NCBI RefSeq assembly: GCF_900119155.1
Contig: NZ_FPIR01000001.1
Coordinates: forward strand, 346,432-410,431
Direction: 5' to 3'
DNA: 64,000 nt
Source of the DNA: Ruminococcus sp. YE71
Lineage (GTDB): Bacteria; Bacillota; Clostridia; Oscillospirales; Ruminococcaceae
Part shown: piece by piece, positions 26,980-34,860 of the stretch
Numbering within the stretch: position 1 is the stretch's first letter
Layout: every line of letters begins with the position of its first letter
Translations under genes and position numbers: made by a program
Notes under the pieces: model-generated
Databases searched by the model: none
Told to the model about the DNA's origin: nothing
Seen by the model: the letters and a program-made list of their open reading frames with translations, nothing else

Positions 26980-28308
26980 TTATTCTTCTTCCGTGGGTCT
27001 GTACATCAGGATGCTTACGTTGAATATGTGCTCGTGCGTCTCTATCTCCATCGAACCATTATACCTGTCTACTATACTCGCTACCGATCTTAACCCTATC
27101 CCATGATCCGCTTTCGTCGTTACAGGCAACCCGTTCTTGTCTAACATTATCCCGCCTCTGTACGGATTGAATATCGAGATCACTAACGTCTCATATAATA
27201 ACATCCCGACTTTGATGTTCACCAGTCGATCGTCACCCTCAAGCTTCGACGCGGCATTTATCGCATTCTCTAATAGATTGCCTAATACCGCACACATATC
27301 ACTCTCCCTGAATCCTAACTTCTCGGGAAGATCCAGCGACCACGTTATCGCTACTCCACTCTCCTTCGCGATCTCGTCATAATGCCTCGCTATCGCATCA
27401 ACTATGCGGTTCGCACATAACGTTCGGTTCGGATTGTTCGCTGTCCTTACTATCGGCGCTATGTACTTCTTCAGATTCTCTATCTCGTTCCTGTTCAGCA
27501 TATCTTCGATGATGAGCAGATGCTGCCTGAAATCATGCCTCAGCTCACTCGTCTCCCGCAGATATTGCTGCGTCTTGATGAACTGCTTCTCCTCCATCTT
27601 CAATAGGTCATACCGCTGACGAAGATCCGCTGTGTCCGTCATCTTCCTCGCAAGCCACCATAGGATGTGGTAGAGAAATAACGACGTGAACGGCAGCGAT
27701 AACAGTACTACAAGACATATAGGTCGCAGCCTTCCCGTCATTACGTTCGAGGCACTCTGCGGATTTATCCATATCATAGCCGCCGCAGCCGTTATCGGCG
27801 CCGCCATCAGCACTTTCCACGTCGAGTCAAGCGTTTCGTTCTCGAACAGCTCGGGGAACTTTACAAGGAGCGCACGGGTGTACATCGCACCTATCAGCAC
27901 ACTTACCCCCAGCCGTATCAGCGCCGTGCTCCTGTACAGCACGGTCTGGTCGTTGTCAAGCTCCATCGGGGCTGTCAGGAATGTTGAATAGGTGGACGCA
28001 AAACCGCATATCATCACCGAGTTCGCAAAACAGAATATCTTCTTCGCGTGAGAATAGTCAAAACACAGGTAGTATGCGATGTAAAACAACACCATGCAGG
28101 GAAATAAGACCGCGTTCGACGGCAGCATGAATATCGAACATACCACAGCACCGCCCGCGATGAATAGCCCCAGAGAGACCGCGAGCAGCCCGAACAGCAG
28201 CGGCTTTTTTACCCGTCGGGCATGGTATACGGGCATTATCGCATACGCCGCGGCAGGCACTATCATTGCAAGCTCGATGGCGTAGCGGATGATGATGTCG
28301 GGATTCAT
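26980..28308 (-). CDS. GHKL-family sensor histidine kinase, second pair
   Basis: 442 aa. Six to seven membrane segments in ~1-215, then a GHKL kinase core: phosphoacceptor His in LRHDFRQHL, N-box LLENAINAA and G-box HGIGLRSV. Its start overlaps the regulator stop by 4 bp. The kinase half uses many TTA, ATA, GTA and AGT codons, while the membrane half uses the GC-ending codons usual here; the change falls near 27700. No terminator hairpin is evident other than the inverted-repeat element downstream. Ligand unknown. Confidence 0.85.
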   Translation of the reverse strand: MNPDIIIRYAIELAMIVPAAAYAIMPVYHARRVKKPLLFGLLAVSLGLFIAGGAVVCSIFMLPSNAVLFPCMVLFYIAYYLCFDYSHAKKIFCFANSVMICGFASTYSTFLTAPMELDNDQTVLYRSTALIRLGVSVLIGAMYTRALLVKFPELFENETLDSTWKVLMAAPITAAAAMIWINPQSASNVMTGRLRPICLVVLLSLPFTSLFLYHILWWLARKMTDTADLRQRYDLLKMEEKQFIKTQQYLRETSELRHDFRQHLLIIEDMLNRNEIENLKKYIAPIVRTANNPNRTLCANRIVDAIARHYDEIAKESGVAITWSLDLPEKLGFRESDMCAVLGNLLENAINAASKLEGDDRLVNIKVGMLLYETLVISIFNPYRGGIMLDKNGLPVTTKADHGIGLRSVASIVDRYNGSMEIETHEHIFNVSILMYRPTEEE

Positions 28309-29045
28309 ATATCAGGTCTCCTTCGCATTCGCTCGACAAGATATTTCGTGAATCTTGAAGTGATCTCCTTGCTGCCACGCTGTCGGATGGGACTGCTCGA
28401 ACCGTCCTGCATGATGATATTGTTGTTGCTTATCTTCACGGCATAGTCCATGTTTATCAGGACTCCGCGGATGGGCAGCAGAAAACGTTCTTCCCCCGAA
28501 AGCGCGTCCTCAAGGTCCTTGAAAAGCATATTGCTTCGGATAACCTGTCCCGTCAGCAGCTTTATCTCGGTGTTGTGGTTGTTCGACATGACCGAGACTA
28601 TCTCGGTTATCGGGACGGTCAGCACGTTGTGAGGAAGCGTTATCTTTATGAAACGCTCCTTTTCGGTGTAGACTTTTATAGTCCTGTTGGTCACTTCCGC
28701 AAAGTCCTCGTAGCTGTACGGCTTGCAGAGGTATCCCTTGGGCGCCGAAGCAAAGGTCTTGAACACGAACTCACGGGTGGTGGACATGAAGATGATGTTG
28801 ATGCGGTCATCCCCCATGCGCAGCCGCTCGGCAAGCTGTATGCCGTTCATCTCGCCCATGCAGATGTCAAGATAGATGATATCGAACTCGCCCTTTCGGT
28901 ACGCTTTCAGAAAACTCTCGGCACTCGCGAATTCCGTCACACGACAGCTGAACCGCTCGGTCTCCGAAAAAAATCTGTTTATATGATCCGCAATAAGTTT
29001 GCGGTCGTCAGCAAGGTCGTCTATTATCGCTGCGGATAATTCCAT
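28305..29045 (-). CDS. LytTR-family response regulator, second pair
   Basis: 246 aa. Receiver domain ~1-125 with acidic pocket IIDDLADD, phospho-Asp in IIYLDICMG and Lys in YLCKPYSYED. LytTR domain ~135-240 with ITEIVSVMSNNHNTEI and RFLLPIRGVLINMDYAV. Start follows GAGGAGGAATGTG. It is translationally coupled to the GHKL kinase. No LytTR-type 21-bp-spaced direct repeat was found near this pair, in contrast to the first one. Confidence 0.87.
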   Translation of the reverse strand: MELSAAIIDDLADDRKLIADHINRFFSETERFSCRVTEFASAESFLKAYRKGEFDIIYLDICMGEMNGIQLAERLRMGDDRINIIFMSTTREFVFKTFASAPKGYLCKPYSYEDFAEVTNRTIKVYTEKERFIKITLPHNVLTVPITEIVSVMSNNHNTEIKLLTGQVIRSNMLFKDLEDALSGEERFLLPIRGVLINMDYAVKISNNNIIMQDGSSSPIRQRGSKEITSRFTKYLVERMRRRPDI

Positions 29046-29090
29046 TCACATTCCTCCTCATCGTTTTGACACCATATCAGTATAAATACC

Positions 29091-29119
29091 ATTATATCAC
29101 ACTTTTGAGAAAAATACAA
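29091..29119 (-). promoter_or_regulatory. Promoter for second LytTR/GHKL operon
   Basis: Minus-strand TTGTAT (29114-29119), 17-bp spacer, TATAAT (29091-29096), giving a short ~40-nt leader. Confidence 0.65.
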
Positions 29120-29179
29120 TGACCTTCCCCTGCAACTCACGAAAAAAAACCACCTCTCACGCCGTGGGTGCTGTAATTC

Positions 29180-29530
29180 ACTGGGGGAAAGCAACTGGGG
29201 GAAACCTTTCTGAAGAAAGGTTCTCCCCTTGCCGTGCGAAGCTAAGGCGGCCCCCTTTCCAAAGACTTTTAATATGTTGTTCGTTTGTTGTGGACGGGAA
29301 TATAGTCCCTTGACATTTCAAAAGAGACCATCCGAAAAATCACGCAAATGAGGCGTAAACCTCTCTTGAACGTCTTTTTGGCAAGGGCGGACTATTGAAG
29401 AGAAGAACTACAAATTCCCCGACCTGCACAAACTAAGAAAGAATCACCCAAAAGCCAAAAAGTATTAAAAGTTTTAGTGAGGGGGTTTGGGGGAAGACCC
29501 TTTTTCAAAAGGGTCTCCCCCAAGAAAAAA
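29180..29530. repeat. Dispersed inverted-repeat element, copy B
   Basis: Outer hairpin AACCTTTCTGAAGAAAGGTT (29208), one 19-bp unit (CGTGCGAAGCTAAGGCGG), inverted ends CCCCCTTTCCAAAGACTTTT (29251) and TATTAAAAGTTTTAGTGAGG (29463), ~187-nt core shared with copy A, and a second outer hairpin (GACCCTTTTTCAAAAGGGTC). Same family as 14300-14600. Confidence 0.75.
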
Positions 29531-29665
29531 CCTCGCGCAGTAAAAATATCCAAGGCATCGGATTGACAAAAGCGGAATAAAATGGTATACTTGTAATAAT
29601 AATTTGTGTATATTATGTGACATTCGCAGTGGGACGGCAGGACTGAGAGCATTCGGGGGAAGAAG

Positions 29666-31270
29666 TTGAGAACTTTGCTGGCAAAAAAGCGTGAGTGTGA
29701 GCAGGTCTTTAAGATACTGTTCTTTACAGTGTTCATAGTCAGTCTGCTTGTCGGCGGGTATCTGACGAAGCGTGTCGGGCGGCTGTCCGACAAAAACGCC
29801 GACGCGATAGAGTACATCGAGAGCTGGACTGTCACCGACGCTTCGGGGAACAGCTTCAAGGCAGGCAGGACATACGAGGACGAGCGGGCGCTGACGGAAG
29901 ATTTCGTCATCACCGCGGTGCTGCCCGACAATATCTCGAACGGGAGCATCCTGTGCTTTTCAAACAGGAGCGATGTGAGCGTCTATATCAACGGCTCCCT
30001 GCGCAAGGAATTCAAGCGGTCGAGGGACGTGAATATCCCGGGCGGTTCGCTGAAAGACTTCTACATGACCGTGCCCCTCAAACACTCGGACGCGGGCGCG
30101 GAGCTGAAAATGATAAGATACAGAACAGACTGGCATCCCGCAGTCGTCTCCGAGACATTCGTGACCACGAACCACGGGATGAACAATTACATGGCGGAGA
30201 GGTACGGGCTGTCCTTCGTCATGTCGGTAGTACTGCTGGTGGCGGCACTGCCGGTGCTCTTCATCGGACTCGTGATGCGGTTCTGGTACCGACAACCTAT
30301 AGATATGCTGTACGCCGCCCTCGGGGTCGCGGACGTGGCGCTGTGGCTGTTGTCCGTGTCGCAGTTCACGCCGCTCATCACGGGCATCTATTTCGCCGAC
30401 GGCATCATGGGGTTCATGTTCTGTATGCTGATGCCCTTCGCACTGCTCATCTACATCAACGCCATCCAGAAACAGAGATATATCAGGTGTTATTCGGCGC
30501 TTTTCATGCTGTCGCTGACGAGCTTCGTGCTGTGGACGGTGCTGCATTTTTCGGGCATACAGTCCTTCCAGACCTCGCTCATCTACATGGATCTGATCCT
30601 GGGGCTTGTGATAGTGAGCGTGCTTGTGACGCTCATCATCGACATCAGGAAAGGGCATACCAGGGAGTATCCCTACACGGCGCTCGGCTTTGCGCTGTTC
30701 ATGGTGCTGTCCATAACCGAGATCGTGATGCTTCTGGTGTTTGAGCTCAACAGTGAGATACCGATACTCGCAGGCCTGCTATGCCTGCTGATACTCGTCA
30801 TGTTCCAGCAGGTGATGACATCCGAAAGGAGAAGCGGCACCTGGTCGATCAGGTCAACAGCAAGATCAGGGAGAACGAGCAGATGCTCATACATATCGTT
30901 CAGACGCTTGCAGGCACCATCGACGCAAAGGACACCTACACCAAGGGTCATTCGAGCCGCGTGGCGGAGTATTCGCGTGAGATAGCGCGGCGGTACGGCT
31001 ACGATGAAACGGAGCTCAACGACATCTACATGATGGGGCTCCTGCACGACATCGGAAAGACAGGCATCCCCGACGCCATCATCAACAAGCCCGGCAAGCT
31101 CACACCCGAAGAGTACGACATCATTAAAAAGCATCCCACAATGGGCGGCATCATCCTCGACAACATCAGCGAAAAGCCCGAGCTTTCGATGGGCGCGAGA
31201 TGGCACCATGAAAGGTTCGGCGGAGGACACCGCCTACTCCATGCGCGAGAGCAGCGGACAGGACACTTGA
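29666..31270 (+). pseudogene. Broken 7TM-type membrane HD-GYP protein gene
   Basis: TTG start at 29666 behind GGGGGAAGAAG. Residues ~1-385 give an N-terminal helix, an extracellular domain and ~7 further helices up to VMTSER. At 30825-30827 a one-base loss (GAAAGG where GAAAAGG is expected) shifts the frame; the HD domain then continues in the next frame (TIDAKDTYTKGHSSRVAEYS, LLHDIGKTGIP). It stops being homologous after WHHERFGG, just before the GYP motif, and a third frame reads AEDTAYSMRESSGQDT then stop, consistent with an internal deletion joining the C-terminus. Probably an inactivated c-di-GMP phosphodiesterase-like sensor. Confidence 0.78.
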
Positions 31271-31285
31271 TATTCGGCAAGGATA

Positions 31286-31314
31286 TTGACTGTCGGAGAA
31301 TTATATGCTATAAT
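31286..31314 (+). promoter_or_regulatory. Promoter for PNPOx-like gene
   Basis: TTGACT (31286-31291), 17-bp spacer, TATAAT (31309-31314). Confidence 0.75.
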
Positions 31315-31361
31315 ATATCCACACAGCACTGCTGTGAAAACATTTTTTGGAGGTACATATC

Positions 31362-31763
31362 ATGAGCGGCATTGAAAAAGTTTATCAGTTTCTTGACGAA
31401 GCACAGACCTACTATCTTGCGACTGCCGAGGGCGACCAGCCGAGGGTAAGACCTTTCGGGACGGCACTTCTGTACGGCGGAAAGCTCTACATCCAGACGG
31501 GAAAGGTCAAGGATGTTTCAAAGCAGATAGCGGCTAACCCCAAGGTCGAGGTATGTGCTTTCAAGGACGGAAAGTGGCTCCGCATAGCAGGCGAGCTCGT
31601 GAACGACGACGACAGAGCGGTCAAGGAAGCAATGCTTGAAAAGATGCCTGCGCTGAAGGCAATGTACAGCGCGGACGACGACAATACTCAGGTGTTGTAT
31701 TTCAAAAACGCGACTGCCGTGTTCAGTTCGTTCACCGAAGCCCCCGAGACTATCAGCTTCTGA
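31362..31763 (+). CDS. Pyridoxamine 5'-phosphate oxidase-like flavin-binding protein
   Basis: 133 aa from ATG 31362, which follows TTTGGAGGTACATATC. Compact split-barrel fold of the PNPOx-like family: YYLATAEGDQPRVRPFGTAL at the start, KLYIQTGKVKDVSKQI in the middle. Such small members usually bind FMN or F420-like cofactors and are called general stress or nitroreductase-like proteins; the reaction is unknown. Co-transcribed with the small winged-helix gene 14 nt downstream. Confidence 0.82.
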   Translation: MSGIEKVYQFLDEAQTYYLATAEGDQPRVRPFGTALLYGGKLYIQTGKVKDVSKQIAANPKVEVCAFKDGKWLRIAGELVNDDDRAVKEAMLEKMPALKAMYSADDDNTQVLYFKNATAVFSSFTEAPETISF

Positions 31764-31777
31764 AGGAGGTCATCACA

Positions 31778-31960
31778 ATGACAGAAAAGGAACAGATCTT
31801 AGACGCAATGAAAAAAGCAGGCGAACCGCTCAACGCAGGCAAGATCGCCGAGCTGACAGGTCTTGACCGCAAGGCCGTTGACAAGGCCATGACGGCCATG
31901 AAAAAGGACGGTTCTATCGTGTCTCCCGTGAGATGCAAGTGGGAGCCAGCCGAAAAGTGA
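31778..31960 (+). CDS. Small winged-helix DNA-binding protein
   Basis: 60 aa, essentially one helix-turn-helix (EPLNAGKIAELTGLDRKAVDKAMTAMKKDG) plus a short wing. AAGGAGG lies upstream. It shares the operon of the PNPOx-like gene and may regulate it or sense a linked signal. Residues around CKWEPAEK end the protein; only one Cys, so metal sensing by Cys pairs is unlikely. Confidence 0.75.
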   Translation: MTEKEQILDAMKKAGEPLNAGKIAELTGLDRKAVDKAMTAMKKDGSIVSPVRCKWEPAEK

Positions 31961-31969
31961 TACATCAAC

Positions 31970-32010
31970 GATCCCCGACGGTCTGCGCGGCTGTCGGGGA
32001 TCTTATCTTT
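31970..32010 (+). terminator. Terminator of PNPOx-like operon
   Basis: 10-bp stem GATCCCCGAC/GTCGGGGATC, 13-nt loop, then TTATCTTT. Confidence 0.88.
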
Positions 32011-32020
32011 GCGTGTATGT

Positions 32021-32264
32021 GATAACGTTGTCTCGTAATGGATTTTTCGGCTCAGAGCGCGAGCTGTGTTGTCTTGGCAAATTCTGAAAATACGGCATGG
32101 TTTTCTCGGATAACGTTATCACGTTTTCAGCGCAGGTAATTTTTTGTTCAAAACAAAGCCGATGTCATGTAATTATTTTCGCATGACATCGGTCTTTATT
32201 TTAAAGTTAGTTTTAAAAATCGGGAACAGATATTGTAAGAAAAGATGAACGTGACAACGTTATC
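32021..32264. promoter_or_regulatory. Three copies of a GATAACGTTATC palindrome upstream of the importer operon
   Basis: GATAACGTTGTC (32021-32032), GATAACGTTATC (32109-32120, perfect palindrome) and GACAACGTTATC (32253-32264). The last ends 11 bp before the -35 box of the downstream promoter. The central CG and 12-bp symmetry look like a LacI-family operator; no such regulator gene is nearby. Confidence 0.65.
32159..32200 (+). terminator. Terminator-like hairpin inside the operator region
   Basis: 11-bp stem CCGATGTCATG/CATGACATCGG with a 12-nt loop, then TCTTTATTTT. It lies between the operator copies, so a short transcript starting near the first or second palindrome could end here; no ORF is evident in it. 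Confidence 0.55.
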
Positions 32265-32275
32265 TAAGTAACCGA

Positions 32276-32304
32276 TTGACGGGGCGGAGATCATGTGGTA
32301 TAAA
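32276..32304 (+). promoter_or_regulatory. Promoter for methionine-type ABC importer
   Basis: TTGACG (32276-32281), 17-bp spacer, TATAAA (32299-32304). Confidence 0.7.
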
Positions 32305-32373
32305 TATATTTGAGCAAAGAAAGCAAACCGATAAAAAGTTTTTATACGGCGAAGAAAATATGAGGGAAAGAAT

Positions 32374-33162
32374 ATGGGAGCGTATATAAGGATAGAGGAC
32401 CTTCACAAGACCTTTAAGAATAAAAAAGAAAAGATCGAAGTCCTCAGGGGTATCGACCTTGAGATAAATAAAGGTGAAATATACGGAATAGTAGGTTTTT
32501 CGGGGGCGGGCAAGTCAACGCTGGTCCGCTGCATCAACCGCCTCGAAGAACCCGACAGCGGCAAGGTGTGGATCGGAGATACCGAGATCACCGCGCTGAA
32601 CAAGAAACAGCTCACCGAGCGCAGACGAAAGATCGGCATGATATTCCAGCAGTTCAATCTGTTCGATTCGATGACGGTCTATCAGAACATAGCTTATCCG
32701 CTGACCCTCGTGAAAACTCCGAAGAAGGAGATCGAGGAAAAGGTCAGCAAGCTGCTTGAGCTTGTGGGGCTCTCGGACAAGAAGGACGCTTACCCCGGGT
32801 CGCTCTCGGGCGGTCAGAAACAGCGCGTCGGCATCGCAAGGGCGCTTGCGAACGACCCCGATGTTCTCCTCTCGGACGAAGCCACCAGCGCTCTCGACCC
32901 CGTTTCGACGCTGGCGATACTCGACCTGCTGGAGCAGATAAACGACGAGCTGGGTGTTACAATCATCATGATAACCCACGAGCTTGAAGCCGCAAAACGC
33001 ATCTGCGGCAAGGTCGCGGTGCTGGAAAACGGCAGGATGATCGAAAGCGGCACAACACAGGACATCTTCCTCGACCCGAAAAGCAGTACGGGAAAGATCT
33101 TCCTGGAAGTATACAAGGAATTCAGGCACAAGAGCACGTTCGCGGGAGGTGAGGGAATATGA
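32374..33162 (+). CDS. metN: MetN-type ABC importer ATPase, short form
   Basis: 262 aa with Walker A GFSGAGKST, signature LSGGQKQRVGIARAL and Walker B VLLSDEATSALDP. Context (permease overlapping by 4 bp, NlpA/MetQ-type lipoprotein) marks it as the ATPase of a methionine or related amino-acid importer. Typical MetN proteins are ~340 aa with a C-terminal NIL/ACT domain that binds methionine and inhibits transport; this one ends at the nucleotide-binding domain, so that feedback is missing. Substrate is inferred. Confidence 0.87.
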   Translation: MGAYIRIEDLHKTFKNKKEKIEVLRGIDLEINKGEIYGIVGFSGAGKSTLVRCINRLEEPDSGKVWIGDTEITALNKKQLTERRRKIGMIFQQFNLFDSMTVYQNIAYPLTLVKTPKKEIEEKVSKLLELVGLSDKKDAYPGSLSGGQKQRVGIARALANDPDVLLSDEATSALDPVSTLAILDLLEQINDELGVTIIMITHELEAAKRICGKVAVLENGRMIESGTTQDIFLDPKSSTGKIFLEVYKEFRHKSTFAGGEGI

Positions 33163-33869
33163 GTTTTCTGAAATACCCGTTCTGGGATGTTGTGAAGCAC
33201 GCTTTCAGCAAGGAGGTGTGGGACACCCTGTGGCCTGCGGTCTGGGACACCCTTTACATGGTGGTGCTCAGCGCGGTCATCACGCTGGTGCTGGGCGTAC
33301 TGCTTGGCATCGGGCTGTCGGTCATCTCGAAAGATGGCGTCCGACCCATACCCGTGCTGAACGAAACGGCAAGCACCATCGTCAACTGTCTGCGCTCACT
33401 GCCGCAGATGATAATGATAATCGTAACGCTGCCGCTGGCACGAATGCTTCTGGGACAGAGCTACGGCGTGAACGCCTGTATCATCGCTCTGGCGGCGAGC
33501 TGCATTCCGATGTACGCAAGGCTCGTTCAGGGTGCCATCGTTGAGATACCGAAGGGCAAGATCGAAGCGGCGAAGGCGATGGGGTCAAGCTCCGCGGCGA
33601 TAGTTTTCCGCATCATGCTCCCCGAAGCGATACCCTCGATAATCCGCGGTTTCACAGTGGCGCTCATCGGCATAATCTCGATGACGGCGCTGGCGGGCAG
33701 CTTCGGTGCAGGCGGCATCGGGGACATAGCGGTGAGGTTCGGGTTCAACCGTTTCTACCACGATATGCTGATAGCGTCGGTACTGGTACTGATAGTCATG
33801 GTGGAGATAGCGCAGATATTCGGCGACCTGTTCTCGAATCTGATACTCAGGAAGAGACATCTTATCTGA
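33159..33869 (+). CDS. metI: MetI-type ABC importer permease
   Basis: 236 aa, five to six membrane helices, with the coupling-helix EAA motif around EIPKGKIEAAKAMGSS. Start ATG overlaps the ATPase stop (ATGA) and is preceded by GGAGGTGAGG. It forms the inner-membrane channel with MetN. The N-terminus MSFLKYPFWDVVKHAF is slightly longer than usual. Confidence 0.88.
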   Translation: MSFLKYPFWDVVKHAFSKEVWDTLWPAVWDTLYMVVLSAVITLVLGVLLGIGLSVISKDGVRPIPVLNETASTIVNCLRSLPQMIMIIVTLPLARMLLGQSYGVNACIIALAASCIPMYARLVQGAIVEIPKGKIEAAKAMGSSSAAIVFRIMLPEAIPSIIRGFTVALIGIISMTALAGSFGAGGIGDIAVRFGFNRFYHDMLIASVLVLIVMVEIAQIFGDLFSNLILRKRHLI

Positions 33870-33937
33870 GCAGACCAAACTTATCCAAGTCAACACAAAC
33901 CATATGAAAAGGAAAAAATTTCAAGGAGGAAATCATC

Positions 33938-34795
33938 ATGAAAACAAGAAGGATCTTAGCAGCATTTTTAGCAGGAGCTCTGGCAGCAACGGTATTCGCA
34001 GGCTGCGGCAAGTCGGACAGCAGCAGCTCGGAGGCTGAGGTAAAGCAGACCGCCGACGGCAAGGAGCTCACAGTCATCAAGGGTCTTGCAGACCTTACCC
34101 CCCACAGCGAGATACTCGAATACGTGGAGCCCGAGCTGAACAAGAAGGGCTACACCGTGGATATCGTCAGCACCGCTTCCGACGCCACATGGAACGAAAA
34201 GACCGAGAACGGCGAGGTGGACTTCAACTTCATGCAGCATGAGCCCTACCTCATCGAGTGGAACGAGATCAACAACGGCGACCTCGTGAACATCGGCAAC
34301 ATCCACGTCGAACCTATCGCGGCGTACTCCGAGAAGTACACCTCTGCCGACGAAGTCCCCGACGGTGCGACCATCGTCATCCCCGACGACGCCACCAACG
34401 AGTACAGAGCGCTCCGCATCCTCGAACAGCAGGGCTGGATAAAGCTCGGCGAGACCGAGAACGCCCGCGCTTCCGTCGCTGACATCACCGAATTCGTGAA
34501 GCCCATCGAGATCACCGAGCTGGACAGCTACCAGATCAACGCTCACATCAGCGAGTTCGACGTTTACATCAACAACACCAACAAGGTCATCGAGGCAGGT
34601 CTTGACGCCACCAAGTTCCTGTTCCGCGAGGGTGAGGATTCCCCCTACGCAAACATCATCGTGACCACCCCCGACAAGGCAAACGACCCCGGTCTTAAAG
34701 CTCTCGTCGAGGTACTCCAGTCCGAGGACACCGCAAAGTTCATTCTCGAAAAGTACAACGGCGCAGTTATCCCCGTGACCAAAGTTTCAGGCTGA
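33938..34795 (+). CDS. metQ: MetQ/NlpA-family substrate-binding lipoprotein
   Basis: 285 aa. Lipoprotein signal with lipobox VFAGC (Cys ~24) and a Ser-rich linker, then a NlpA domain (TVIKGLADLTPHSEILEYV, DFNFMQHEPYLIEWNE, EITELDSYQINAHISEFD). Captures methionine or a related amino acid for MetNI. Strong AAGGAGG start signal. Third gene of the operon, closed by a terminator. Confidence 0.9.
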   Translation: MKTRRILAAFLAGALAATVFAGCGKSDSSSSEAEVKQTADGKELTVIKGLADLTPHSEILEYVEPELNKKGYTVDIVSTASDATWNEKTENGEVDFNFMQHEPYLIEWNEINNGDLVNIGNIHVEPIAAYSEKYTSADEVPDGATIVIPDDATNEYRALRILEQQGWIKLGETENARASVADITEFVKPIEITELDSYQINAHISEFDVYINNTNKVIEAGLDATKFLFREGEDSPYANIIVTTPDKANDPGLKALVEVLQSEDTAKFILEKYNGAVIPVTKVSG

Positions 34796-34824
34796 TACAC
34801 TTCAAAGCCATAATAATCTCCTTT

Positions 34825-34855
34825 CGGGGCTGCCGCAAGGCAGCTCCTTTTATTT
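34825..34855 (+). terminator. Terminator of metNIQ operon
   Basis: Stem GGGCTGCC/GGCAGCTC closed by GCAA loop, then CTTTTATTT. Confidence 0.8.
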
Positions 34856-34860
34856 CGGGC

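Noticed and set aside
29046..29120. LytTR direct repeats at the second two-component pair
   Set aside because: No 21-bp-spaced ACCGTT-type repeats or tiny ORF were found near this pair.
29392..29949. 185-codon minus-strand ORF over dispersed repeat copy B
   Set aside because: Its start lies in the broken HD-GYP gene on the other strand, and the matching frame in copy A is different and short.
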